This document shows positions 47,380 to 58,910 of a DNA stretch of 64,000 nt, one piece after another. Every line of letters begins with the position of its first letter. The stretch's first letter is position 1. Under the pieces are notes generated by a model. It made no database searches. It was not told where the DNA came from and was given only the letters and a program-made list of their open reading frames with translations. A program made the translations under genes and the position numbers. This stretch comes from Panax quinquefolius. Lineage: Eukaryota > Streptophyta > Magnoliopsida > Apiales > Araliaceae. The DNA lies in NCBI GenBank assembly GCA_020205615.1, contig CM035170.1, positions 37,608,143 to 37,672,142 of the forward strand, given 5' to 3'.

Positions 47380-47805
47380 TATATATATATAAAAGATGTA
47401 AATATATATATATATATATATACAGACATGATCAGCCACCACGAAGCACCTCCATGGGGGATCAAAAATATAAATAAAGCTGTAAAAGAAATCAACTGCC
47501 ACGGAGTAAACTCCAGGCGGGATGAAAAATAAAGAAAGCTGTAAAGACGGTCAACCACCACGAAGTAAACTCCACGAGGGACTAAATGTAAATATATATA
47601 TATATATATATATAAGCAATAAACGCAACCGAATGTAAAATCCAGGCTCATTAAACAAAGTCCGACAATAGTGGATATATATATATATATATATATATAC
47701 GAAAGTAAATAAACGCTCCAGACCGAAGTCTAGGCTCAATCGAGGCATAACTCGATAATCTTAGTCCATATATAAAAATATATATATATATATATATAAG
47801 TATAT
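47380..47805 (-). repeat. TA microsatellites and ~62-bp tandem units in Ogre LTR arm 1
   Basis: Four (TA)n tracts at about 47379-47420, 47591-47613, 47674-47699 and 47779-47812 separate three units. Each unit has an aaccaccacgaag/gccaccacgaag core followed by a ctcca-gggg block. ORFs with repeated IYIYI residues on these tracts are artefacts of the TA repeat. Confidence 0.8.
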
Positions 47806-48124
47806 ATATATGTACAAACTGAAGTAAAACCATGGACTGAAGTCCGGGCAAACACACGCAACACGACTCTCAACGAGAAGAATGGTGTGTGCAAAGATGA
47901 AGAGAAAAGCTTTAAAGTGTGTGAGAAGGCATATAGTGGGATGCCAAAGAAGACTTCTATATCTTTAAAGGGATGAACACTCGGCTCCCGCTGGTACAAA
48001 AGTAGCTATATGTGAGCTCACAAGTGTTTAAAATGAGAAAACACACAATGTAGGGTGAGTACAGAGCAAATTTGACAGGGCATCCTCGCCTTTTTCTCTT
48101 ACAAAATGGCCACCCCAAGCCCTC

Positions 48125-48132
48125 TATTTATA
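48125..48132 (-). promoter_or_regulatory. TATA box of the Ogre/Tat LTR
   Basis: Minus strand CTATAAATAGAGGGC, a textbook plant TATA context, about 1.5 kb from the LTR end. Confidence 0.6.
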
Positions 48133-48539
48133 GAGGGGGGAGCAGCAAGTGTATCTGTGGCTAGGCCGCAGATGTACCTGCGGCTGGCCGGGTTGCCCCG
48201 GGCTTCGCGGGTCTCGAAGTACATGCACGCATGCACTGTAATGTCCGCTCGAACTTTCAGAATTGCAATCTGGGCATCCGACTGAGGTATGTAAGACCTA
48301 TTTCGGACCACCATTGTTGAGAGTTACGCAATAACATGGGATTAGAGGTTGTACGAAGTAAGGAAGATGGGACCACGCCCTCCGGTCTTCAAGCTTCAAA
48401 TTCTATCTGTTACCCTGCGTAATAGTCACTCGGGATTGGACCTCTTTAGTTCTTGTGGAACATTGCTGTATAGAAATGTATGTATAAAATGTTGAGACGG
48501 CACGATGTGGCATCAAGGTTGCAAGATGATGACTTTGCC

Positions 48540-49010
48540 CCTCACCGGGGTTATCGTTGGTTTAGGATGATAAAGCAGACGTTGCTCATGGTTATATCTG
48601 AGATTGGACTGCTGCAAGTATTGAAGGTCCTCAGTGTCATCTCTGAGGTGTGCATGTCTTCCCATTGTCATCTTCGGGTCTTGTACTGAGTGCCGAGGTT
48701 GAAGCCGATCGCATGCATTTGAAATAAGCATTTCCGGGGTTATCTCCGGAACTGCATTCCTTAGGGTTATCTCCAAGGTTGGTAGCTGCTACTCCCAGTA
48801 TTGGGACTGAGACTAAATATCTCGGGGTTATCTCCGAGATGGATCGGTCTTCTCCAGTGGAATTTTCGGTATTGGAACTGCATGCCTCGGGGTTATCTCC
48901 AAGGTTGGATCTAATACTTTCGGTGTGTGTTCGGGGTTGAGGCTGAACTTCCGGTATTATCCGGACTAGATGTGAGCTGTCTTCCAGGGTTATCTCTGAA
49001 AGATGAATTT
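48540..49010 (-). repeat. Degenerate GGGGTTATCTCC repeats in Ogre U3
   Basis: The block c-ggggttatctcc-agg/gagatt occurs near 48551, 48736, 48767, 48828, 48890 and 48989, plus a weaker form near 48590. It is usually followed by ggttgga or ggaactgca. Period is irregular, about 30-100 bp. Confidence 0.7.
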
Positions 49011-49055
49011 GCCCTACTGCAATGTCAGTGAGAGGTGTGCAGGAAATTTTGAGCG

Positions 49056-49059
<4 letters not shown>

Positions 49060-49110
<51 letters not shown>
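49060..49110. repeat. (TA)n microsatellite at the inverted-repeat junction
   Basis: About 48 bp of alternating TA between the minus-strand U3 and the plus-oriented partial LTR. Confidence 0.85.
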
Positions 49111-49112
<2 letters not shown>

Positions 49113-49237
49113 ACTGTCGAACTCTGTTTGATGAGCCCGGATTTTACATCCGGTCGTTATCGCTTTTATATCTATATATAGCGATAAATCATGAAATGAT
49201 AAAACCGAGTAGGGATCCAGTATATATCTCGTGTGTT

Positions 49238-49281
<44 letters not shown>

Positions 49282-50412
49282 TTCATTTAAATCCTTTGGA
49301 GTTTACTTCGTGGCGGTTGATAATTTTTACTACTTTCTTTACATTTCGTCCCGCCTGGAGTTTACTTCGTGGTGGTTGATCGTCTTTACAACTTTATTTA
49401 CATTTCGGATCCCCCGTGGAGGTGCTTCGTGGTGGTTGATCTTATTTTGTAGCTTTATTTACATTTTCTGATCCCCAATGGAGGTGCTTCTTAGTGGTTG
49501 ATCATGTCTCTATATATATTTACCGCTTTTATATATTTACATTTCCAATCCCCCATGGAGGTGCTTCGTGGTGGTTGATCATGTCTGTATATATATTTAT
49601 AGCTTTTATATATATAACTGCTTATAACTTTTCATATAAATTGCGACATCATGTGAGCCTAGGAATCATGTGATCACATATTCAGTTTACTGAATCTAGA
49701 TTCAGTTCCTGTGATGGACATTTTTAGCTGTAAGCTGCTTGTAAATTTATTCACAGTGTTTGAATTTTCTTGGATGGCTCCCATGCCCATAAGGAATTCG
49801 GCACTGCTTTGTACATTATTTTCTCGAAGATGCTTCGCATCTAGAAAATAAAAGCAATCAAGTCAAACATGTTAATAAAATAGAAGTATCAAAAGGTCTC
49901 AATTACTATTAAGCATAAGGGTTTGAAAAACCTCTTTTACAAAGCATCACTGCTATATCTTGTTTAAAACTGAATTTTTACATAAATTCAAACCCTGTGT
50001 ATATAGGTGCGAACGAGGCCTCGCACTACTTCCGAATAATAGCACATTGATCGACACACACACACACACATTCATATAACAGTTTATTGAAAAGTGGCGA
50101 ACACCGTAGTAGCACGGATATCGGGGGGTACCTAACACCTTCCCTCCGCATAACCAAGTCCCCGGACCCTAATGAATCTTGGTTTCACAGACCCATTTTG
50201 CAGTGTCACATCACTGGGTCAATGTGCAAACCATTTCTCGGTTGTGTTGGTACAACCATTTAAAAAACCAACTAGCGACTCTTACAGTCCAATCGTCGAC
50301 ATATAAATGTCGAACCTTTTCACAACTTGTTTTTTCAAATAAATCTCACCTAACATGAGAACACTAAAAGAAAAGAACAGAAAATAGACAAATAAAAATC
50401 CCGACGTCGACA
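49111..50412 (+). repeat. Partial Ogre/Tat LTR in inverted orientation
   Basis: Reverse complement of about 46588-47680. It carries the same end (AAATCCCGACGTCGACA at 50412), the (CA)n tract near 50056-50070, the gagcctaggaatcatgtgatcac block, and five copies of the ggaggtgcttcgtggtggttgatc unit against three in the other arm. It lacks the TATA and U3. At 50413 it meets Copia sequence, not a primer site, so it is not the 5' end of a plus-strand element. Confidence 0.8.
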
Positions 50413-50958
50413 GTCGTCGAACTCAACACCATGATCGTAGTCCCAGAAAATGAAATCGTCGAGCAAGGAGAGGAGATCGTAGAGAGAACTACGCAAGACA
50501 ACGAACATCCACATCAAGGAGCAGAAATTAATCTTGAAGATTTCAGACAAGAAGAAATCAGGACAAATGTTCCAACAGGCAACAGATGGGCAAAAGATCA
50601 CACTCAAAACCTAATTATTGGATATCCAAATGCAAGGGTCAAGACAAGAGCTGCCACTCAGAATAAGTGTTTCTCTCTAAGCTTTATGTCACAAATGGAA
50701 CCCAAGAAGATAAGAGATGCTATGAAAGAGTCCAGTTGGATAGAAGACATACAAGAAGAATTGGATTAGTTTGAAAGAAACAAAGTATGGATATTAGTTC
50801 CAAGACCAATAAGTCATCCAACCATTGGCACCAAGTGGGTCTTCAGAAACATGATGGATGAAGATGGATTAATAACAAGGAATAAGGAAAGACTAGTTGC
50901 CAAAGGTTATTCTCAAGAAGAAGGCATTGACAACGACGAGACCTTCGCACCTGTTGCC
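50413..50958 (+). pseudogene. SIRE-type Copia pol fragment (RT start)
   Basis: Reads NLIIGYPNARVKTRAATQNK, then CFSLSFMSQMEPKKIRDAM, SWIEDIQEELD, a stop (Gln to TAG) at 50767, and NKVWILVPRP, GTKWVFRNMMDEDG, ERLVAKGYSQEEGID, ETFAPVA. This is the linker and start of the Copia RT in SIRE/Maximus style. It is bounded on the left by the inverted Ogre LTR and on the right by the chromovirus LTR. It carries ATCGTAG at 50434 and 50476, as does the left SIRE element. Confidence 0.85.
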
Positions 50959-51892
50959 TGTGACAAACGAGATTTTTGCAATTTAATTTGAATATTTATT
51001 AAAATAAATAAATATTTTTCGATGATTTAATTATTGAATTAATTAATTAGTGAATTTGTGGTAGATTAATTTAATTATATGTGTTATATTGATTAAATTA
51101 ATGTGGAAAATTTTTGTATTCAAAGTATGTATTTAATTGAGCTTATATTTGATTAAATGAATTAATTAATAAGCATAATGTTAATCTAATTAATTTAATT
51201 ATTAATTAGAGATTTAATGATTTGACATAATTAATAAATGGGAATTTAATTATGTGACTATGTGAATTAATGAGGAATTATGATATTTTATTTAAATTAA
51301 ATCAAATAAGATATAGATTAATTACTTAAATGGGTATGACATTATTAAAATATATTATAAAGGATTAATTAAATTAAATGGAAAGAACCTTTTAAGTGCT
51401 AGCCAAACAAGGCCCTATGAGGAGTTGGGAGCAGTTAAACCATGTAAGGATTAACTGACCCCAACTGTGCGCATTAATTAGTCTTTTTCTTTTTACGTAT
51501 TTCATTTATGTGACTTAACTTAGAGAAAATCAGAGAGAATTAGAGAGAAATTTTAAGGAAACTGGGAGATTGAAGAAGGAAGTAAAGAATAAGAGAGATT
51601 GCTATAGGGTAATCTCTTCAAACCCAAATTGTAATTACGTTTTTATTTTCTTTTGTGAAAAACTAACTCCAAGTTCTCTATAAACTAAAATTTGTGGCCA
51701 ATGCGTTAAGAAACTGATAATATATTTTTATTAGAATTCATAAATCAATTTTATATGATGTATATATGATTGGAGTTGTTAATTTCACGTAATCACGCTA
51801 AAATCAGAGTTCTTCATTAGTAAGTGTTTTGACTTCTCTGTAAAACAAATATTGCATGGTCATTGAATGAATTGATGATTTATGTGTAGATA
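50959..51892 (+). repeat. 5' LTR of the chromovirus, left part
   Basis: Opens TGTGACAAACGAGATTTTTG. AT-rich, with a purine-rich leader-like section (51520-51600, gagagaat repeats). Interrupted at 51892 by a solo LTR. Confidence 0.55.
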
Positions 51893-54800
51893 TGTAACGC
51901 CCGAGAAAAATCGGATTTTTGAGAATTAAATTTTTATTTTTATTAAATGAATTTAATTGATTATTTATGGAGCAAGCTAATCGAAAGTCGTTCTATGACC
52001 TAGAAATGTCAGAACATCGTAGGATTTTGGCTACGTGGTAGAATTAAAGTGTTTGAATTTCCAAGACAAAAATAAAAGCTTTCCGAGAAAGTTTCCGAAA
52101 AATACTATTCACGCATTTCTGTTCAGGAATTATTTTTGAACTTTCGATAAATATGTAACGATAGAATATTGAGGTGAGATGGAATATCTAATAATATTTC
52201 AATTATGGAAAACGTAATATTTTGCCTGTGGACTTAATTTGAGAACGTTAAGAAAATCAAGCGTTAAGAAGTTAGGGTAATAATTGTATGATAAGTAAAT
52301 TGTGCAAGGTAGAGTATACGAGTATGATACGAGGTATTATACGAGTATGTATGAATGATGGTATATCGTATATCATGAATTAGTATATGAGTTAGAATAC
52401 AATAATTATACGTATAATACGTTATAAGGCTTTAAGCCAAATGTAATGGATTTGTTGAATTGTGTAGGAAATATATGTATTGTCCAATGGGATTAATGAT
52501 AAGGCCCAAATGTAGGAGATGGTTAAGTCCAATATGAATTAATATGAAAGTCCAAAGTAATTTAATGTGCAAGCCTAAGTGTTTGAAATGTAAAGCCCAA
52601 AGATTTATTAATGCAAGCCCAATGTTTGTTTAATTACAAGCCCAAAGTAAAATTATGCTAGAAGCCCAAATGATTAAGTAAGTTAATTAAGCTAAGGCAC
52701 AAAGTAATTATCCAATGGGTAAGAACCATGGAGTAACCCATGGATGATCCAATGTGATGAACAAGTAAACTTAGAGGCTAAGTTAGTGTGGTGAGCACAC
52801 AAAGTGATTAATGTGATAATCAAGTATACTTAATGATTAAGTAAGTGTGGTGACCAAGTGTTGTGGTGAGCAAGTAGACTTAGTGGCCAAGTTTATTTAA
52901 GCCTTAAGTTAGGAATAGTAAGGAGGTGATTAAGGATGTGGGATGGCCTAATGACCAAACTACCCTAACCTTAGAAATCCTATAAATAGCAAGCTTTATT
53001 TTCATTTGTTGGTTGTTAGTTTTTCATCCAATAAACATATAAGTTGAGAGCTTATTTGGTTGAGAGAATAAGCACTTATAAAGTTAGACTTCTATTATTA
53101 GATTTTCCACAACAACTTATAGCTTAATGGCTTGAGAGAAAAAAGCTAGAGTTCTTATTAAGCAAGAAGCAAGAAGAGAATTGAGGTTTAGCAAGTGATC
53201 ATCAAAGGGTAAGCAACCTTAATCCTTGATTCTCTTTCTCTTCCATTGTTAGAGAAGGGGGTATTGGTAGAACTAGTATGTTAAGGAATGATAAACCAAA
53301 GGGCTTAAGCCTTAATAAGCTGTATAAATTATGAATAAGCTATTCGTAATCATTTAAGTTACGAACTTATGAAGAACAATAATGAAAGTATAAGAACTTG
53401 TAAGAAGTGGTAATATGTTTACATTAAGAAGTTAGCATGATTAATAAGATGTAAGAATAAGGATATAAAGACTTAACTTGTTAATAAGTCATAAGCAATG
53501 AAATTAAGTATGTTATACTTTAATAAGTAGTTTATAAGTTTATGAGTTTTGAACTTATTAAGAACAAATATTAACTTATCATGTATATAAGTTAACAAAG
53601 CATATATGTCAAGATGATAGTATGATGGATTGAATCCAATTGAAACGGTTTAAAAATCTCAAGTAACGAAGTTTCGCCAAAATTTACACGACTAGACGAC
53701 GATCGTCGAATTCATGAAATTCTCGGAATAGAAGTCAAATTTTGATATTGAGCTTGGAAACATTGGTTTTCAATGGAGAAAAGTCGTATTTATCATTATA
53801 GAGTTGCGGACTCAAAAATGGCCGGATTCCGACTTATAACAAAGAAACGAGCATTGAACGTTCACGAACGTTTATCGTTTTCGTTAAAAATGGACTAATA
53901 GGTGAATTTTTAGCAAACGAAGTTGAATAGATAAAATTCTTGCATGAACGCATAGAGTACGCAATTTATGAACCGTAGGCTCTTGAACAAGCCAATTCGG
54001 ATTTATAACGAAGAAGTTACGACCGGGAGTCTCACTAAAAGAAAAATCTGTCAAAATTATCGATATTGCAGTAAGGCCATTTGCCATGAAGTCAAGGCAA
54101 GAATGGCCGGTGTTGCTTGTCATGAGACCGAACATTCGCCCCTGTTAACTGGAGTCGTATTGCGACAAATTACACTAGGAATGGCGCTGCAGCGCCGTGA
54201 CCAAAATTTTGAAACCTAAAGTCACAGCAATGCATGAGCCTAAGAGAAAAAGTTGGCGCCTCGGTATGACAAAGACTAGGTCATGTACAGTAATAAAGGA
54301 TCACAAGTAAAGAGATAGAGATAAGTAATTAGTAATGAACTAATACAGTAATAAACTTAATGGAGCATCATTGTAAACCTTAAGTAATACACTAAAGGTT
54401 AAAGATAAGTCGGCTATGAACATAAATGGTATGCAATAAATGTACTTAACCAATGACAATCGAGTTTCGATTAATAATGTAAGGACGTTAGTAAGCCGTG
54501 AGGAAGGATAATTAACTCGAACCAAGTTGTAATAATGAAATAATTTCAGTTAAATTATAGAAGAGAACGAAGTTGGTAAGAACGATGTAAAAGAACGACG
54601 GAAAGCCGGAACCAATAAATAACAAATCTAATACGAGATTAGATTGAGAAGAAGGGTAAAATTCTTTAGGAACCAAGTATGTTCATTCATGACCTAATGT
54701 GGTATGTTATGTGATTATGTGTTGTAGAGACTGTAAAGACTCAAAAGAAACGTAATTATTCGGTAGTAGACGCTGAAGGCAAGTTTTTCTTAAACATTTG

Positions 54801-55701
54801 TCTAACCTTCGTGTTAGCCAGGTTTTCAAATGATTCAAGTTATGAAATGCATGTATGGTTTTAAAGAAAGAGTCTATGCCAGTTTTAATTCGGTTAGACT
54901 AATCTTGATAGATTGATGGAACTGTTTACAAGTCTTTCAATATAGAAATGCTAATGCTATCTACGCCAACTAATTGGTATGAATTCAAGGTAAGCCTGAA
55001 TATGAATAAACAAATGTATTTTTCATCGAGTATTCGATGGGCACGTGAGGTTGCCACAACTTAAACATACATACGTTTAATGGATGTAGTGTTGATCAAC
55101 ATAGAGTACTATAGGCTGATCACCTAGAAGTGCTCGTAAGATATGACGGACTTACGGACTTTGTGTCGGATTGTCCTTTTCAAAGAGACTATAAGACGTT
55201 CACGTCTTGAACCAGAATTGATGAATTACAGATTTTTGTTATTGCAAAATGTTTTGAAGGAAAAGAAACGCTATTTTAAGTTATTGATAGTACTTCGTAA
55301 CTATCATCCATTTATTAAAGATATACGATTCCTATGTTTCAAGCATGCTTTTAAAAATGAAATTGTTATACTTGCTGAGCTTGTTATGCTCAAACTTACT
55401 TGAACCATATGATTGCAGCTTAGACGATATAACCAATGGATTCGACAAGGATAAAGTGAAGGCTAAAGCGAACTTGTAGCATACCTATGTAATAGTATAG
55501 GTTTGTAATGATAATATTTGATATTATGATAAGAACAAATGTAACGGTTATAAAGAACCTGGGGAATGGTAGTAATGTTTTGGAATATATATAAGACAGA
55601 TTCTTTCTTTTGAGGCTTTTTAATTGAATGTTTGTGTGAACTGTAGCACCGTGGAGCACCATCTGTCGAGTTGAAAGAGACCCGGATTTGGGGGCATCAC
55701 A
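51893..55701 (+). repeat. Solo LTR of a Tekay-like family (3.81 kb)
   Basis: Flanked by AGATA at 51888-51892 and 55702-55706. It opens TGTAACGCCCGAGAAAAATC, ends GGATTTGGGGGCATCACA, and has no internal region. Its U3 shares wording with the LTRs at 13.4-25.7 kb (cgttctatgacctagaa, tacgagtatgata), many AAGCCCAA words at 52500-52690, and TATAAATA at 52981-52988. Short ORFs at 53968-54219 and 55143-55403 look fortuitous. Confidence 0.8.
52981..52988 (+). promoter_or_regulatory. TATA box of the solo LTR
   Basis: TATAAATA, preceded by repeated GCCCA words at 52503-52672 (TGGGC in reverse complement). Confidence 0.55.
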
Positions 55702-57712
55702 AGATACATGATAATATATAATCATAACATGTTTTCTACCATCTATGTATATTTTCCAAACATTAAATCCGTATAAATATGTAGTAATTGGAATTTTTAT
55801 AGTTACAGAGTGTAAAAGTTGTATATATGACCCTTACGTACAAATTAAATGTGTTAATCTTAAGTTGTATCAAAAATTTACACTTGTATATGCTTATGTA
55901 TGTTAAAATGAACAAAACAGAATTTAAACGGATGGATTTGGTGAATTAACGAATCTGTAATGTTGAAATTCATATTTTCATCAAAATTTTACAAAATATG
56001 AAGAACAGTGAAATTAAATGTTGTAATCTATGTAATTACGTGAATTAAAGTGTTAGAATCATGCTAAAGGCTTTGTGTGATGTTTCTGTGAAGTCTATAC
56101 TTCATGGGCAGCATTAAAATTCATAGTGTTAGTTTAATTTGGGATTTATTGGGTTGTTATGTGTGTTCTTCGAGAACTGCAGAATCTGGTTTATATGTCA
56201 TAACGCCGCCAAGACCGCTTCAAAGAACAAATGCAAGGTGCTTGCACAGACAAATTTCATCTCAAGGCCAGACAAATACTCATCGCTACCAGACAAATTT
56301 CATCTCACTGCCTGCAAGCGTCTTCATCTCCAGACCGATTCAGAGAACAAATGTAGCGCACCCACGCTCTACCTGTAGAACTTTAGAAATTTTCTAAGTT
56401 TTCAAGTTTTGAAAACATGTTTTTAAAACCTTATGTAATTAACATGAAGACATGTCAAGCATATAATAATATGTTAATTAACTTATGTTATGTGATTAAT
56501 TAATAAAACTTAAAAGTCCAATAACATATTCAAATAGTAATGTTGGGATTCGATAGGTATATCGAACTATTGATTAATGGGTATTGTGAATGTATTGATA
56601 TGTAGGATTTAATAAAGAATGTGAATTAATCGTAGCTTGTGCAAGTGTCAAGTTTCTAAACCTTACTTTTATATTGAGCAAATATTCTATTTCTAAATTA
56701 TTGTTGTTAAGCTAGTTCCTTAAATTCTAAATTACTCACTGATCAAGTCTTAGAATTGTATTTTATATCGAGTAAGCTCTTGTTCTTAATTGTTCAAGTT
56801 CAAGACTTCATATTAGATGCTATAATTCTTTTAAAGCATGAATTCAGTCATACAATACTTATTTCGATTGTATATTTTTTTGAATTTTATTCAATTGAAT
56901 AACAGTTATTGTTGAACCATGTAAGACTAGCGAACCCTTATTGATTCGACTAGTCCATGGTTGATGAACGTTCTAAATTTCAGAAGTCTTGTTGAATTTA
57001 TCCAAACCAAACTTCATTTGGTGTGGACTCTAATGTCAAACTGAGATGAACAACCCTGTATAGGGGATTAATTATGCTTTAGCGTTAAGATATTGTGCAC
57101 AGTATGGTATTAAGGGATGATCCCCCTAAGTACGAGTAGAAGAATCCATAGTCTTATGTCTGTTAAAGGTTTCAAGTATAACCCTTGACAACCTATGACA
57201 TAGTTCAAGGTCTTATGATCCTCAGAAGTTCTTTTGATTCCTGTTATTCATTCTTGATTCAAAAGTTAAGTTCCTTATTTCAGAAGTCTTTAATTCACTC
57301 GCATGTTATTACTTGTTGTTACATTATTATACTTGTAGGCAATCGTGCTCACTCTTGTGTAATAATAACATTGCAGTTAAGAACGAAAGGTCCGACGAGC
57401 CTTCTACTAGCAAAGGTAAGGGCAAGATTAACAAGTGATGAAGGCTTGTTGTTTATTTGTTATGTTACGTTTTAGACTTATGACAATATTGTGTAAGACT
57501 TAATATTTGTTTATGTTTCCGTATTTGAGATTTAAGGTTAGTATGACCTGGGATTGATGTATTTATTTCAGATGATGTAACTCCTTAAGGAGAGGATTTA
57601 TTTCTATCTAATTTATGGTTTCATTTATTATGGGTAGATAGACATATGATGTTTGTATAGTGAACACTAAATCACGTGGGGAATTGAAGTACCCGGATTT
57701 GGGGGTGTCACA
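55702..57712 (+). repeat. 5' LTR of the chromovirus, right part
   Basis: Ends GGATTTGGGGGTGTCACA just before the primer site. It contains an imperfect duplication (agacaaatttcatctca at about 56248 and 56292). No believable ORF; 56104-56397 and 57185-57475 are open by chance. Confidence 0.6.
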
Positions 57713-57715
57713 GGT

Positions 57716-57727
57716 TGGTATCAAAGT
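57716..57727 (+). promoter_or_regulatory. Primer binding site of the chromovirus
   Basis: TGGTATCAAAGT, close to the initiator tRNA-Met site TGGTATCAGAGC, three bases after the LTR end. Confidence 0.75.
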
Positions 57728-57930
57728 TGTAGGTTATTAACCTTAGGTTGGGGAAAAACCTTAGGTAGTAGCCTTATAGGAGAACATAATGATGGTAAAC
57801 TCTTATCGAGTTCTAAGAAATGAATTTTTTAATTCATTGAAGATAATAAAAGACTTTATGTGTTTATGTGATAAATTTATGTGCTCGCTTGTACAGATTA
57901 GTAACTAAAACTTAAAACTGTGTTGTCAGG

Positions 57931-58619
57931 ATGTCGGATGTTGGAGGAGCTAGTCGAGCTGGGGAGGAGGAACCCCGAGTACCTACAGAAGAGGAGCCAC
58001 GAGACATTCATATCGTCAGGGAGCAGTTGGTACAGAGAGAGCCATCTCCGTTGATCACCATTGTTGGTCAGGAGCATGAGCCTGAAACTGATCCAGAGGA
58101 GGATCCTGAGGAAGAAGATGAGTTCCCACCGAACTCTATCAGTGCTGAGATATAAGATGAGCTATATGACCGTAACATAGAGTTACGAGACACTATTCAG
58201 GAGCTGAATGAGCGGACGGTTATTCAACAGCTTACCATCGAGCAGAGGGATAGGGAGGTAGTGACTCTTCACACACGTCTAGGAAATGTACAGTGGGATT
58301 TGGTTCATGAGAAGGGTCAAACCGAGGAGAAGTCCAAGGAAATAGAGAAGTTAAAGAATGAATTGAAAGAGAACTCAGCAAGGCTGACCATAGCAGAGGA
58401 GGCCTGGGTAAGAGAATCACGTCGTGCTGATCTTGCAGAAGAGAATTGTCGGGCTAAGAAGGCTAAGTTTGAAGAGACGTACTCTACGCTTCAAAATGAG
58501 ATGAATGAGGCCCAGGATCGAGTTATGAGATACCATCGTACATGTTAGATCGCAGGACGATGTTTCGCATTATGGAAGAAGATCGTAGCAAGGTTATTCA
58601 ACGCCTTAGCAGGCAGTGA
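57931..58619 (+). pseudogene. Extra coiled-coil ORF upstream of gag
   Basis: ATG at 57931. Residues 1-75 are acidic (PETDPEEDPEEEDEF), then a TAA at 58153. The same frame continues to 58548 with heptad-like charged helix (YDRNIELRDTIQELNER, EEKSKEIEKLKNELKENSAR, ADLAEENCRAKKAKFEET). A frameshift near 58543 would extend it through RIMEEDRSKVIQRLSRQ to a stop at 58617-58619. About 229 codons in all. It lies between primer site and gag, where chromoviruses usually have only leader. No family recognised; the composition suggests a self-associating protein. Confidence 0.6.
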
Positions 58620-58910
58620 CAATAATAATTTAATTATGTGAAAACCTATCTGGTAGTTAAAATGTAAATTCTGATGTGTTTATAAACAAACGGAATATTT
58701 TGATGTTTTAAATCCTGTAGATTCTTTATCTCGGGATAGTTGATGTAAATAGCAGTGATGTTATCGTAGTTTGTCAAAACTTTTGATTAAATAAATATAT
58801 CAAGTTGTTTGAGAAAATGTGTTAAGTGATTATGTTAAATTGTTTGAGTTAAGTCTTAAATATTTAGAGAATTGGATAAAGATCTAATAAGCATATATTT
58901 TAACAGAAAT
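58620..58910 (+). other. AT-rich spacer between the extra ORF and gag
   Basis: No ORF or repeat seen. Confidence 0.5.

Larger units (their letters stand above)
46588..49050 (-). repeat. Ogre/Tat 5' LTR (minus strand; outer end uncertain)
   Basis: Its 3' end on the minus strand is AAATCCCGACGTCGACA at 46588, next to the primer site. Going up in coordinate: TG microsatellite (46928-46943), tandem units and TA repeats (47.38-47.81 kb), leader, TATA at 48125-48132, then a U3 with repeated GGGGTTATCTCC blocks. The TG start of the LTR was not found; the sequence runs into a TA repeat at 49060. Confidence 0.7.

Noticed and set aside
47304..47999. Four overlapping minus-strand ORFs rich in IYIYI, a possible membrane or amyloid-like protein
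   Set aside because: The residues come from translated TA microsatellites. Other parts show no constraint and the mirrored arm gives different ORFs.
49014..49471. ORFs on both strands with long Ile-Tyr runs
   Set aside because: Same TA-repeat artefact at the inverted-repeat junction.
55143..55403. 86-codon basic ORF in the solo LTR
   Set aside because: Lies in AT-rich U5-like sequence with no counterpart frame in related LTRs.
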